A stretch of 64,000 nucleotides of DNA from Chitinophagaceae bacterium (GCA_016708765.1 JADJFD010000003.1:124001-188000); one strand, 5' to 3'. Shown: positions 25,586 to 34,742, counted from the first letter of the stretch. Numbers and translations: made by a program. Notes: generated by a model from the sequence alone, not told the origin.

Positions 25586-27064
25586 TTATTTTCCGGCGAT
25601 CCGGTTCATAATTTCTTCTGCTGCAGGTCTCAGCAGATCATTTAGCCAACCCGGTGCAATACCGATGGCTAATATTCCTACAACTAATATAATGGCAGCC
25701 AGCCTTTCATTCCAAGCAGCATCTTTTAGTGATAAATAACTTTCATTCTTTATCGGCCCCATTACTGTATTGCCGATTGCTCTTAATATATATACTGCTG
25801 TCACTACAATCGACATGGCCGCTGCAATTGTTGCTATTCTATGAAATGCATCTGCATTTTCCCATGAACCCATAAAGATTGTCATCTCCGCAACGAAACC
25901 GCTTAATCCCGGTAAGCCTAGCGAACAAAGTCCGACGATAAAAAATATGGTTGAGATAAATGGCAATTTTTTCATCAGTCCTCCCATTTCACCAACCATT
26001 CTGGTATGTGTTCTATCGTAAATCATTCCAATCACAGCGAAGAAAAGAGCTGTCATCAAACCATGCGATACCATTTGCATCAATGCACCTGTGATAGCTG
26101 TTTGTGTAAGCATGCCAATTCCTAACAAACTAAAACCGACATGGCTAACGGACGAATAAGCATTGATGTATTTCAGATCCTTCTGCATCATGGTCGCAAA
26201 TGCTCCATAGAGAATTGCTATTGCTGAAAGAATGATAATGATGTTTGCATATTCTTTGGCTCCTTCTGGTAACAAATAAGTTGCCACTCTTAAACAACCA
26301 TAGCCGCCAAGCTTCATAGAGATACCTGCCAAAAACATAGAACCTGCAGTGGGAGCAGATGAGTGTCCATCAGGAACCCAGGTATGCAATGGAAAAAGTG
26401 CAGTGAAAACTCCAAAGCCTACAAACAATAATGGGAAAAGAATTTGCTGGTAACTTAAAGAAACGGTTGCTTTCGATAATTCCATTATATCAAAACTTCT
26501 TCCTGCTGCAAAATATAATCCTAAAATACCAACCAATATCAATGCTGAACCGCCCATGAGCATCAACGCTAGTTTATTAGCACTGTATTCTTTTTTACCG
26601 CTACCCCAAATGCCGATGAGTAAATATTTTGGAATTACTGATATTTCAAGGAAGAAGAACAGGATGAACAAGTCAAGAGAGATGAAGAATCCATAAGCAC
26701 CCATTCCGAGTAGTAACAAAAGAAAATAAAACTCCTTTGTCATTTTTTCAATATGCCAGGAAACCAATACACCGGCAACAACGACGAATGCTGTCAGTAA
26801 TATCATGGCAATCGAAATGCCATCTACTCCTAAATGAAAATTGATATTGAGTGATTTGAATAATGGGTAGTTCTGTTCAAATAGCATTTGTGCAGCATTC
26901 CCAGTTTCTCTTTCATGCTTGTATATAAAAAATAATACAAATGCTAAAGCCAATTGTGCCACCGAACCAACAAGGGCTATCCATTTCACCTGTTGCTTAT
27001 TGCCGGAAAGCAATACAGCTACAGCTGTAAGCAAAGGAAGTCCTATGAGTAATAAAAGATTCAT
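25586..27064 (-). CDS. nuoM: NADH-quinone oxidoreductase subunit M
   Basis: 492 residues, antiporter-like subunit. FFLEISVIPKYLLIGIWG contains the conserved Glu of helix 5, and FPLHTWVPDGHSSAPTAGS with the following lysine region is typical of NuoM. Membrane arm of complex I. It lies 21 bp downstream of nuoL. Confidence 0.95.
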   Translation of the reverse strand: MNLLLLIGLPLLTAVAVLLSGNKQQVKWIALVGSVAQLALAFVLFFIYKHERETGNAAQMLFEQNYPLFKSLNINFHLGVDGISIAMILLTAFVVVAGVLVSWHIEKMTKEFYFLLLLLGMGAYGFFISLDLFILFFFLEISVIPKYLLIGIWGSGKKEYSANKLALMLMGGSALILVGILGLYFAAGRSFDIMELSKATVSLSYQQILFPLLFVGFGVFTALFPLHTWVPDGHSSAPTAGSMFLAGISMKLGGYGCLRVATYLLPEGAKEYANIIIILSAIAILYGAFATMMQKDLKYINAYSSVSHVGFSLLGIGMLTQTAITGALMQMVSHGLMTALFFAVIGMIYDRTHTRMVGEMGGLMKKLPFISTIFFIVGLCSLGLPGLSGFVAEMTIFMGSWENADAFHRIATIAAAMSIVVTAVYILRAIGNTVMGPIKNESYLSLKDAAWNERLAAIILVVGILAIGIAPGWLNDLLRPAAEEIMNRIAGK

Positions 27065-27085
27065 TAATTCCTATTTATCAAAATC

Positions 27086-29035
27086 TTATTTCCATATATA
27101 AATAAACAATACCGCCAGCACAATCACTCCACCTAAAAAGTAAATAGCATACTGTTGCACTTTGCCTGACTGTACTTTTTTAATTCCTTCAGAAATCTTT
27201 TCCGTTATATTTCCGATCAAATTCATGAGGCCATCTACAATATTCTTGTCAAACCATGCTGCTGGTCTGCCAATCAAGTTGAACAATACTTTCTTTGTAA
27301 TGAAAAGATATATTTCGTCAATATAAAATTTGTTATAAGCTGTTTTGTAAATACCACCCAATGATGTGGCCAGCTTAGTCGGTTTATCATTTTGTTTTTT
27401 ATACAACCAGAAAGCTGTAAAAATTCCAATGAGCCCTAATGCAACTGGAGCAATAGAAAATGACAAATCGAAATGTGCATGTAGCGGCTTTCCATCCGAA
27501 CTTACATATTCACCAAAAGGAATAAAACCTGCAGCAGCTGTACCCACAGCCAGTAATACCAATGGCATCATCATTGCAAATCCACCTTCGCCGTGTACCT
27601 CTCCCCCCGCCCTCTCCGAAGGAGAGGGAGCTGGTTTGCTCCAGAAAATATTAAAATACAGGCGGAACATATAGAATGCTGTAATACCCGAAGTAATTAA
27701 TGCAATCCAGTAAATGGCCATATTGTTATTATATGCCGCCAATAAAATTTCTTCCTTGCTGAAGAATCCTGCAAATGGTGGTACACCGGCAATCGCCAGA
27801 CAGGCAATCAAAAATGTTATATGAGTGATTGGTAAAAACTTTCTCAAGCCACCCATATCTTTCATGTCGTTACTATGCACATAATGAATCACAGCACCAG
27901 CACCAAGGAATAATAATGCTTTGAACATTGCATGAGTAAACAAATGAAACATAGATGCTGTATAACCAAGCCCTGCTTCACCGCCGTAATTTGAAACACC
28001 CAAAGCAAACATCATAAAGCCTATCTGCGACATGGTAGAATAAGCCAACACCCTTTTTATATCCGTTTGTGTACAGGCTATAATTGCTGCAACAATTGCG
28101 GAGACAGCACCAACCCAGCCAATTATTTCTAATACTCCCGGAACTGCAACTGAAAAAATGGGGAATAATCTTGCTACTAAGTAAACACCTGCTACTACCA
28201 TCGTTGCGGCATGTATTAATGCTGAAACAGGGGTGGGGCCTTCCATTGCATCGGGTAGCCAGATATGTAAAGGGAACATAGCACTCTTTCCGGCACCGCC
28301 AATAAATACCAATGCTGCTCCCCATGTTAATGCTGAAGCTCCAAGGAATGTAGAAGCAGCGGCTGCTTTAAATTCGTTTGATTCAGGTGAAGTGAGTCTT
28401 TCAATCAACGTAGCAAAATCAAGAGTGCCGCCACTGAATGATAAAATTAAAATACCAATTAAGAATCCAAGGTCTGCAAATCTTGTAACGATAAATGCTT
28501 TTTTGCAGGCTGCAACAGCACTGGGTTTGTCGTAATAATATCCGATCAGTAAGAATGAGGAAACGCCTACCAGTTCCCAGAATATATATATCTGGAAGAT
28601 ATTAGATGCTAACACTAATCCGAGCATGGAGAAAGTAAACAATCCCAGGTATGAATAATAAGTCGGAAACCTTTCTTCTCCTTTTAAATAACCCAAACTA
28701 TAAATATGCACCATCAATGAAATGAAAGTCACTACCACCAGCATCATTACTGAGATTGGATCAATGATTAATCCCATGTCAATAGAAACGCCGGGAGAGA
28801 ACTCTAACCATGTTAATTGAAGAGCCACAAACTTTTCATATACACCTGCTACTTTACCGTAAACAAAAAAGTATTCGTAAGCAGTATATAAAGCCAATAC
28901 GGTTGAAGCCAATAGCAAAACTGTTCCGATTAAGCCAGAACTGTTCTTAAAGTATTTTCTGCCGAATAGACCCAGCAGCAAAAAGCCTGCAAGAGGTAAT
29001 AAAGGAATCAGTGATATGGCAGTTACGTTTGGCAT
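27086..29035 (-). CDS. nuoL: NADH-quinone oxidoreductase subunit L, with an in-frame palindromic element
   Basis: 649 residues, the distal antiporter-like subunit: FWELVGVSSFLLIGYYY, FPLHIWLPDAMEGPTPVSAL and a long C-terminal amphipathic helix region. At about residues 466-480 the sequence reads APSPSERAGGEVHGEG, a Gly/Ser/Pro/Glu-rich insert encoded by a GC-rich palindrome (27597-27635) in a loop between membrane helices. The insert is unusual for NuoL and matches the palindromic element family described below. Confidence 0.94.
   Translation of the reverse strand: MPNVTAISLIPLLPLAGFLLLGLFGRKYFKNSSGLIGTVLLLASTVLALYTAYEYFFVYGKVAGVYEKFVALQLTWLEFSPGVSIDMGLIIDPISVMMLVVVTFISLMVHIYSLGYLKGEERFPTYYSYLGLFTFSMLGLVLASNIFQIYIFWELVGVSSFLLIGYYYDKPSAVAACKKAFIVTRFADLGFLIGILILSFSGGTLDFATLIERLTSPESNEFKAAAASTFLGASALTWGAALVFIGGAGKSAMFPLHIWLPDAMEGPTPVSALIHAATMVVAGVYLVARLFPIFSVAVPGVLEIIGWVGAVSAIVAAIIACTQTDIKRVLAYSTMSQIGFMMFALGVSNYGGEAGLGYTASMFHLFTHAMFKALLFLGAGAVIHYVHSNDMKDMGGLRKFLPITHITFLIACLAIAGVPPFAGFFSKEEILLAAYNNNMAIYWIALITSGITAFYMFRLYFNIFWSKPAPSPSERAGGEVHGEGGFAMMMPLVLLAVGTAAAGFIPFGEYVSSDGKPLHAHFDLSFSIAPVALGLIGIFTAFWLYKKQNDKPTKLATSLGGIYKTAYNKFYIDEIYLFITKKVLFNLIGRPAAWFDKNIVDGLMNLIGNITEKISEGIKKVQSGKVQQYAIYFLGGVIVLAVLFIYIWK
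27597..27635. repeat. GC-rich palindromic element inside nuoL
   Basis: Core CCCTCTCC-gaa-GGAGAGGG (27610-27628). Read in frame on the minus strand it encodes PSPSERAGGE. It belongs to the class of short palindromes seen also at 30.0, 30.7, 32.9, 33.0, 33.1, 34.15, 34.3, 63.2 and 63.3 kb. Confidence 0.75.
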
Positions 29036-29041
29036 TTTGGT

Positions 29042-29353
29042 TTAGTACTTTAGGTCTTCTGCATTTTCTACATCAATGGAATTGTGACTTCTATATAAAT
29101 TTATTATGATTGCTATCGCAACTGCTGCTTCTGCTGCCGCAATCGCAATGATGAATAAAGTGAAAAACAGCCCATCCATCTGATTAGGCCATAAATATTT
29201 ATTGAATGCTATGAAATTCAGGTTCACACTATTTAATATCAATTCAATACTCATCAACATAGTGATAAGATTTCTTCTTGTAAGAAATCCGTATACGCCT
29301 ATAAAGAATAGTGCAGTACTCAGAAATAATATGTGATATAATCCTGGTTCCAT
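29042..29353 (-). CDS. nuoK: NADH-quinone oxidoreductase subunit K
   Basis: 103 residues from the ATG at 29353 (MEPGLYHILF); an upstream TTG frame adds 12 unlikely residues. Three transmembrane helices with the conserved Glu in LMSIELILNSVNLNFIAF and in AAAEAAVAIAI. Membrane arm of complex I. It ends 6 bp before nuoL. Confidence 0.95.
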   Translation of the reverse strand: MEPGLYHILFLSTALFFIGVYGFLTRRNLITMLMSIELILNSVNLNFIAFNKYLWPNQMDGLFFTLFIIAIAAAEAAVAIAIIINLYRSHNSIDVENAEDLKY

Positions 29354-29405
29354 TTTGTTTTTTTTAAAACCACAGAGACACAGCGACACAAAGTTTCACA
29401 GCCGA

Positions 29406-29966
29406 TTAAACAATCCCTTTGTGTTCCTCCGTGTCATCCTGTATTTGTGGTTCAATATTTTTCTTTTCTCTTAAAGCAATTACAATACATCCAATCAACG
29501 CTGCTAATAATAAAATTGAGATCACTTCAAATGGCAATGCATAGCCACCACTATCTACAGCCAGCATTTTCTTCCCGATATTTTCGACAGTTGGTGTAAT
29601 GGCTATTTCATCTGTTTCAATAAATGTATGCTGATAGATTTGTACCATCGTCAATGCAAAACCTGCAAAGACTACCAATGCTGCAAATATTTTTCTGTCA
29701 AGCTTTTGTTTCGGTAGTTGTTCTCCTGTTTGTTGTGTAAGAAAAATGGAAAAGATGATCAAGACCACAATACCACCTACATAAACTACAATCTGCACGG
29801 CAGCAATAAATTCATATTGCAGCCAGAAATAAATTCCTGCAATGCCAATCAATGTAAATAATAAATAAATAGCAGCCCTGAATATATGTCTGGTGGTGAC
29901 AGATAATAAAGCAAACACAACACAAAGTGTCGCCAATAAGTAAAATATAATATCCGAACCTGTCAT
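29406..29966 (-). CDS. nuoJ: NADH-quinone oxidoreductase subunit J
   Basis: 186 residues, about five transmembrane helices. EFIAAVQIVVYVGGIVVLI is the family hallmark. The C-terminus is charged and soluble. Part of the nuo operon, 80 bp downstream of nuoI; that gap holds a palindromic element. Confidence 0.94.
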   Translation of the reverse strand: MTGSDIIFYLLATLCVVFALLSVTTRHIFRAAIYLLFTLIGIAGIYFWLQYEFIAAVQIVVYVGGIVVLIIFSIFLTQQTGEQLPKQKLDRKIFAALVVFAGFALTMVQIYQHTFIETDEIAITPTVENIGKKMLAVDSGGYALPFEVISILLLAALIGCIVIALREKKNIEPQIQDDTEEHKGIV

Positions 29967-29994
29967 TTAATTATTATCTCATTTCTTTAAGACT

Positions 29995-30046
29995 CTAAAG
30001 TCCCCCGCAGGGGGACCTGCCTACCGCAGGCAGGTTTAGGGGGCTG
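29995..30046. repeat. Double palindromic element between nuoI and nuoJ
   Basis: Two hairpins side by side: TCCCCC-gca-GGGGGA (30001-30015) and CCTGCC...GGCAGG (30016-30034), bounded by AAAG and TTTAGGGGG. It could also slow transcription or stabilise mRNA between nuoI and nuoJ. Confidence 0.7.
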
Positions 30047-30523
30047 TTATTCCACCCCATCCATTATTTTAGAACCCGGGTTATTTAAAATTTTTGTCAG
30101 TTCATTTCTGTCAAACACACTATGCTCAAATGTTTGTGCCATCTTAATTGCATCAGAAGGACAAGCCTCAATACATAAATTACACATGGTGCACAACTCA
30201 AGATGATACACTAATTTATCAATAGCCTTTTTCTTCTTTCCCTCAGCATTCAATTCATTTTTAAATATCACTTTTATAGTTCCATTCGGGCAAGCCAGTT
30301 CACATGCCTGGCAACCGGTACAGCGATGTTCATTGTTTTCATCATGCGGCATTACTACTTCGCCTTTAAAGCGTTCAGGTAGGTTCAACGTTTCTCTGTT
30401 ATCGGGATATTGCTGAGTTATTATTTCTTTATGATGCGTAAAATAATAACCGGTACGGCGCATTCCTTTCAGCAGTGATTTAACAGCTCCCCAAATTTCC
30501 TGTATGTATTTTTTTATAAACAA
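30047..30523 (-). CDS. nuoI: NADH-quinone oxidoreductase subunit I
   Basis: Two 4Fe-4S motifs: CTGCQACELACP and CTMCNLCIEACP, the N6a/N6b ligands of the complex I connecting arm. The upstream end is uncertain. No ATG precedes the conserved FIKKYIQEIWGAVKSLLKGM, so the TTG at 30523 is chosen (158 residues). A longer TTG frame to 30586 would translate a dispersed intergenic repeat and is unlikely. Soluble subunit, passing electrons to NuoB. Confidence 0.9.
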   Translation of the reverse strand: MFIKKYIQEIWGAVKSLLKGMRRTGYYFTHHKEIITQQYPDNRETLNLPERFKGEVVMPHDENNEHRCTGCQACELACPNGTIKVIFKNELNAEGKKKKAIDKLVYHLELCTMCNLCIEACPSDAIKMAQTFEHSVFDRNELTKILNNPGSKIMDGVE

Positions 30524-30575
30524 TATTTTGCTTTTACAATTTTTAATTGTTGAATAGCGAACTGAACCCTGAAGA

Positions 30576-30614
30576 GTGCGACGCAACAGACGTTGATAGT
30601 AGCACTACAGCCGG
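30576..30614. repeat. Dispersed ~40-bp intergenic repeat, copy 1
   Basis: GTGCGACGCAACAGACGTTG plus the following 20 bases match the block at 49215-49254 at about 33 of 40 positions, same orientation. It is located between nuoH and nuoI. Confidence 0.6.
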
Positions 30615-30651
30615 GTAAATAATTGTATTCATTTATAAGAACTATCCCTTG

Positions 30652-30675
30652 CTCCCCTTTAGGGGTTGGGGGTTT
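30652..30675. repeat. Palindromic element at the nuoH 3' end
   Basis: CCCC-ttta-GGGG followed by TTGGGGGTTT. It overlaps the nuoH stop codon. Confidence 0.6.
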
Positions 30676-31750
30676 AAAAATGCCATCCTAATATCGCCAT
30701 CGCCGTTACAATCAATAAGTTTATCATGCTGATTGGTAATAAATATTTCCACTCCAGATTCAGCAGTTGGTCAATCCTTAATCTTGGGAATGTCCACCTG
30801 AACCACATGATAAGAAATATTAAGAAAAATGTTTTACCAAAGAACCAAATGCTCGACGGAATATAATCCATTACATGATTAAATCCTTCCCATTTGCCGA
30901 TATGAAACGGCATCCATCCGCCGAGGAACAACGTTGCGCCAATCGCACAAACGATAAATACGTTTACATATTCCGCCAAAAAGAACAAAGCGAATTTCAT
31001 TCCCGAATACTCGGTATGAAAACCTGCTGTCAATTCCGATTCTGCTTCTGCCAGATCAAAAGGTGCTCTGTTTGTTTCTGCTGTTACTGCAATGATGAAT
31101 GTTACAAAAGCAATCAGCATAGGAAGATGTCCTTTAAAAATCCACCAGCCATTTCTTTGCGATTCAATTATTTCTGACACCTGCAAACTTCCCGTCATTA
31201 CCACCACGGCCAGTATGGATAAGCCTGCCGACAATTCATAACTCACAATCTGTGCGCCGCTGCGCATGGCACCCATCAACGAATATTTATTATTACTCGC
31301 CCATCCCGCCATCAATATGCTAATGACCATGATGGATGAAACGGCTGATACAAATAATACACCGATGTTCAGATCCCATAATTGAAAATCTTTTGCAAAA
31401 GCGATCGGCGCCATCAATAACATGGCAACAATCATCGCAATGAACGGTGCCAGGTTGAACAAAAATTTATCAGCACCGCCCGGTGTCAATCCTTCTTTCA
31501 CCAATAATTTCAACGTATCTGCTAATGATTGAAACATTCCTTTTGGTCCCACACGGTTGGGGCCAAGTCGTATCTGCATCCATGCCGATACTTTTCTTTC
31601 CATGATTACCAGCACCAATCCCAATAAGGCAAACAAACTGATCACCGCCACACCGGCAATCACCATTTCAATGATGATCGTCCATGTCGGGTTGAAATTA
31701 TTGCTCAACCATTCATGAATACTGTTTGCTATGTTTGAAAAACTCCACAT
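30674..31750 (-). CDS. nuoH: NADH-quinone oxidoreductase subunit H
   Basis: 358 residues, eight or nine transmembrane helices. Hallmarks: MERKVSAWMQIRLGPNRVGP and AETNRAPFDLAEAESELTAG (quinone-site loop), EYSGMKFALFFLAEY. It docks the peripheral arm and lines the quinone chamber. It directly follows nuoD (79-bp gap); nuoE, nuoF and nuoG, often placed here, are absent. Confidence 0.96.
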   Translation of the reverse strand: MWSFSNIANSIHEWLSNNFNPTWTIIIEMVIAGVAVISLFALLGLVLVIMERKVSAWMQIRLGPNRVGPKGMFQSLADTLKLLVKEGLTPGGADKFLFNLAPFIAMIVAMLLMAPIAFAKDFQLWDLNIGVLFVSAVSSIMVISILMAGWASNNKYSLMGAMRSGAQIVSYELSAGLSILAVVVMTGSLQVSEIIESQRNGWWIFKGHLPMLIAFVTFIIAVTAETNRAPFDLAEAESELTAGFHTEYSGMKFALFFLAEYVNVFIVCAIGATLFLGGWMPFHIGKWEGFNHVMDYIPSSIWFFGKTFFLIFLIMWFRWTFPRLRIDQLLNLEWKYLLPISMINLLIVTAMAILGWHF

Positions 31751-31829
31751 TAATATTATTTTGAATTCTAAATTTTAAATGTTGAATTTATTTTCATTTA
31801 AAATTCATCATTTAAAAATTTAAAATAAA

Positions 31830-32978
31830 TCATCGGTCAATATCCGGTATTACCAAATCCAATGTCCCCATCATCGCCACCAAATCACCGAGCTTACTTC
31901 CTTTTGCGATATGATTCAAAACAGAAAGATTGGAAAAACCCGGAGAACGAAATTTTATCCGGTACGGTGTTGTTGCACCTTCACTTACAATATATACTCC
32001 CAGTTCGCCTCTTGCTGTTTCCACTCTTGAATAAAATTCTCCTTTTGGCAATTTCAATACTGCTTTTGTTTTCGTTTGAAAATCACCTTCAGGAATATTG
32101 TCAATCAATTGTTCAATAATGCGGATGGATTGCTGCATTTCTCTTACACGAACCATATAACGGGAAAAAGAATCGCCACCGGTTTCAAGCACTTCATCAA
32201 ATTCCAAGGTATTATAAATTTCGTAAGGATATAATTTGCGGACATCACAACTTACACCGCTGCCTCTTGCCGTTGGCCCAGTACATCCATAAGAAATAGC
32301 ATCTTCAGCAGAAAGCACTCCCACATTTTTCATTCTGTTCTGGAAAATGATATTGCCTGTCAACATTTCATCATATTCATGCACTTTGCTTTTATACAAT
32401 TGCATAAAGTCCTTTACTCTTTGTTGAAAACTTGGATGCAGGTCATGCATTACTCCGCCGGGCACCATATAGTTCATCGTCAACCTTGCACCGCAGGTTT
32501 CTTCCATAATATCGTTAATGGATTCTCTTTCCCTGAAAGCATGAAAGAAAGGAGTGAAGGCGCCGAGATCCATTGCCATGGCTCCCAACCATAATTCATG
32601 CGACGCAATTCTTGTCAATTCATCCATCAACACTCTTATGACTTGAGCTCTTGGTGGAATCTCTACTTGTAAACCTTGCTCCACACAAAGTGCACAAGCA
32701 TGGTTATTAATATGTGCCGATAAATAATCCATTCGGCTGGTAACATAAATAAACTGACGGTAAGAAAGGCTTTCACACATTTTCTCAATAGAACGATGAA
32801 TATATCCTAGGTGTGGTTCTACATTTTTGATCGTTTCTCCGTTCAGCGTAATCACCAGGTGCAATACGCCATGCGTTGCAGGATGTTGGGGTCCTACATT
32901 GATGATCATATCCGCCTCCCCAAACCCCTCCGCAGGAGGGGCTTTTGAGTCGTTTATTATTTCAGTTTTCCTATACAT
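31830..32978 (-). CDS. nuoD: NADH-quinone oxidoreductase subunit D, with in-frame palindromic element near the N-terminus
   Basis: 382 residues from the ATG at 32978. Family signatures: NVGPQHPATHGVLH (28-40), EPHLGYIHRSIEK, and DLVIPDIDR at the C-terminus. It is the quinone-site subunit of the peripheral arm. Residues 11-22 (SKAPPAEGFGEA) come from a palindromic element at 32915-32950. A second copy of the element (32983-33021) lies just upstream of the start codon in the same orientation. Confidence 0.95.
   Translation of the reverse strand: MYRKTEIINDSKAPPAEGFGEADMIINVGPQHPATHGVLHLVITLNGETIKNVEPHLGYIHRSIEKMCESLSYRQFIYVTSRMDYLSAHINNHACALCVEQGLQVEIPPRAQVIRVLMDELTRIASHELWLGAMAMDLGAFTPFFHAFRERESINDIMEETCGARLTMNYMVPGGVMHDLHPSFQQRVKDFMQLYKSKVHEYDEMLTGNIIFQNRMKNVGVLSAEDAISYGCTGPTARGSGVSCDVRKLYPYEIYNTLEFDEVLETGGDSFSRYMVRVREMQQSIRIIEQLIDNIPEGDFQTKTKAVLKLPKGEFYSRVETARGELGVYIVSEGATTPYRIKFRSPGFSNLSVLNHIAKGSKLGDLVAMMGTLDLVIPDIDR
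32915..32950. repeat. GC-rich palindromic element inside nuoD
   Basis: Core CCCCTCC-gca-GGAGGGG (32925-32941) with flanking CCTCCCCAAA. Translated in nuoD as APPAEGFGEA. Confidence 0.8.
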
Positions 32979-32982
32979 CTTT

Positions 32983-33021
32983 AAGACCTCCCCAAACCCC
33001 TCCAAGGGAGGGGCTTAAGGT
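32983..33021. repeat. GC-rich palindromic element in the nuoD leader
   Basis: Core CCCCTCC-aag-GGAGGGG (32997-33013) within outer arms GACC and GGTC. Same orientation as the copy inside nuoD, ~60 bp away. Read in the corresponding frame it would give APPLEGFGEV, but it lies before the start codon. Confidence 0.8.
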
Positions 33022-33100
33022 CGTTTATAGTTTTATTTTTATTAAAGCAAATACAAATTCAATTTTACTATATAAATAAGCTGGCCTTGTGTTTGGCAAA

Positions 33101-33125
33101 CTCCCCTTTAGGGGGTTTGGGGGTT
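33101..33125. repeat. Palindromic element at the nuoC 3' end
   Basis: CCCC-ttta-GGGG then GTTTGGGGGTT. Reaches the nuoC stop codon at 33124. Confidence 0.6.
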
Positions 33126-33594
33126 ATAGTCGTATCATATTCACCGGGTCTTCAAAATCTTTTCGCATTGGGTTTTTCCCTTCCCATCCATCAGGAAGAA
33201 TTAATAAACGCAAATCTGGATGGTTTAGAAAATCAACGCCAAACATTTCATATACTTCTCTTTCATGAAATTCTGCTGTTCGCCAGATATGCGATACGGT
33301 TTCTATTGCTGGTTTATCCCTATCCAATTTTGCTTTTACTACAATATTGTGATGAAAAATAGTTGATCGGAGATGATACACCATCGTAAGATGAGTTTTC
33401 CAATCTATGCAAGTAAGGCAAAAAAGAAAATTAAAGTGTAAAGCTTCTTCCTTACGAAGTTGCTGAGCAAAAGCCAACCATTCTATCGGTTCAACATTTA
33501 CAGTAATCCACCCGGGTCCAATTTCTGCAGCCTCTTCAATAGTTGCAGTGGGCAGGATTTCAGCAAGTTTTATTTTAAGTTCTTCGTTAGTCAT
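33124..33594 (-). CDS. nuoC: NADH-quinone oxidoreductase subunit C
   Basis: 156 residues. The conserved core is FHEREVYEMFGVDFLNHPDL followed by RLLILPDGWEGKNPMRKDF. Peripheral-arm structural subunit, separate from NuoD here. It begins 41 bp after nuoB. Confidence 0.94.
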   Translation of the reverse strand: MTNEELKIKLAEILPTATIEEAAEIGPGWITVNVEPIEWLAFAQQLRKEEALHFNFLFCLTCIDWKTHLTMVYHLRSTIFHHNIVVKAKLDRDKPAIETVSHIWRTAEFHEREVYEMFGVDFLNHPDLRLLILPDGWEGKNPMRKDFEDPVNMIRL

Positions 33595-33635
33595 TAAATC
33601 TGCAACTTGTTCTGGTTATTACTTTATAAGAAATA

Positions 33636-34217
33636 TTATCCTTTTGTACTTTCCTTGTGGACTTTTATTTGTTCTCTTGTCATGCCACTTTTTATTTTTT
33701 GTTGCAAAGTGATCAATGAATGTAATAGTGCTTCAGGTCTAGGCGGGCATCCTGCCACATATACATCAACAGGTATCACATGGTCAGCACCTTTTACAAC
33801 GGAATAAGTATTATAAAAGAACGGACCGCCACTGATGGCACATGCACCCATTGCAATTACATATTTGGGATCAGCCATCTGATCGTACAACCGTTTTAAA
33901 ACAGGAGCCATTTTGTTTACAATTGTTCCGGCAATAATAATTACATCAGCTTGTCGTGGTGTTGCTCTTGCCACTTCAAATCCAAACCTTGAGAAATCAT
34001 ATTTTGCACCGGCTGTCGACATCATTTCAATTCCACAACAACTCGTAGCAAATGTCAAAGGCCAAAGTGAATTTGATCTTGCCCAATTGATGATGTCGTC
34101 GAGTTTACTCAAGACGATACCACCCCCTGGTAGTTCTTTTATTTCGCCGGGAAAGACCTCCCTGCCTTCCAAAGGAGGATTCTTAGACTCTGATATTTTT
34201 AAATTTTCTTTGTTCAT
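33636..34217 (-). CDS. nuoB: NADH-quinone oxidoreductase subunit B, with in-frame palindromic element near the N-terminus
   Basis: 193 residues. Cluster N2 ligands are seen in FATSCCGIEMMS, GACAISGGPF and AGCPPRPEALL. It passes electrons to quinone. Residues ~11-24 (SKNPPLEGREVFPG) are encoded by a degenerate copy of the palindromic element (34151-34182), in the same position and style as the insert in NuoD. Confidence 0.95.
   Translation of the reverse strand: MNKENLKISESKNPPLEGREVFPGEIKELPGGGIVLSKLDDIINWARSNSLWPLTFATSCCGIEMMSTAGAKYDFSRFGFEVARATPRQADVIIIAGTIVNKMAPVLKRLYDQMADPKYVIAMGACAISGGPFFYNTYSVVKGADHVIPVDVYVAGCPPRPEALLHSLITLQQKIKSGMTREQIKVHKESTKG
34151..34182. repeat. Degenerate palindromic element inside nuoB
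   Basis: GACCTCCCTGCCTTCC-aaa-GGAGGATT; the stem is imperfect but the left flank GACCTCCC matches the nuoD-leader copy. It encodes NPPLEGREV. Confidence 0.55.
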
Positions 34218-34264
34218 AGCAAAAACTCAAATTCTATTTTACTTTTCAAATAAGCTGGCCTAGT

Positions 34265-34307
34265 GCAAAGCGAAGCCCCTCTTTCGGAGGGGTTTGGGGA
34301 GGCCGTA
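34265..34307. repeat. Palindromic element between nuoA and nuoB
   Basis: GCCCCTC-ttt-CGGAGGGGTTTGGGGAGG; same family as the nuoD copies, opposite orientation. Confidence 0.75.
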
Positions 34308-34309
34308 TT

Positions 34310-34660
34310 TTACATCCATTTCAATGCTCCTTTTTTATGTGCATACAGAAATCCCATAAAGAGAATAAAAAAGAAAATCACAATTTCAACTAATGCAATC
34401 CAGCCCATTCCCTTTGCTACAACGGCCCAAGGGAACAAGAAAACTAGTTCCACATCAAATATTAAAAAGATTAATGCAAATAAATAGTAGCCAACATTTA
34501 ATTGAGTCCAAGTTTTCCCTTGAGTAGGAATACCACACTCATAGGGCTCCCCTTTTTGTTTGTTAGTAGTAGGTTTTAAAACTAGTTTGGAGACAAGAAT
34601 AGCAATGCCAGAGAAAGCAATGGCAGCAATAATTAATACAATTAGTGAGGAAGCACCCAT
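34310..34660 (-). CDS. nuoA: NADH-quinone oxidoreductase subunit A
   Basis: 116 residues, three transmembrane helices. Hallmarks: KGEPYECGIPTQG and YLFALIFLIFDVELVFLFPWA. First gene of the nuo operon. About 25-55 bp upstream, on the minus strand, TATATTCG preceded by TTG at ~22 bp could be a promoter close to consensus. Confidence 0.95.
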   Translation of the reverse strand: MGASSLIVLIIAAIAFSGIAILVSKLVLKPTTNKQKGEPYECGIPTQGKTWTQLNVGYYLFALIFLIFDVELVFLFPWAVVAKGMGWIALVEIVIFFFILFMGFLYAHKKGALKWM

Positions 34661-34742
34661 ACGCCAATTGATTTCTACGAATATAACAACAATGCTTTGA
34701 AAATCAAGAGACCTTTATGCACTAAAAATAAGAAAAGGATAT

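Noticed and set aside
27978..28325. 115-residue antisense frame inside nuoL
   Set aside because: Same strand as nuoL but a different reading frame, Cys-rich and without family character. A shadow of nuoL.
30524..30586. Longer NuoI N-terminus
   Set aside because: It would require a TTG start within a dispersed intergenic repeat and adds residues not seen in NuoI proteins.
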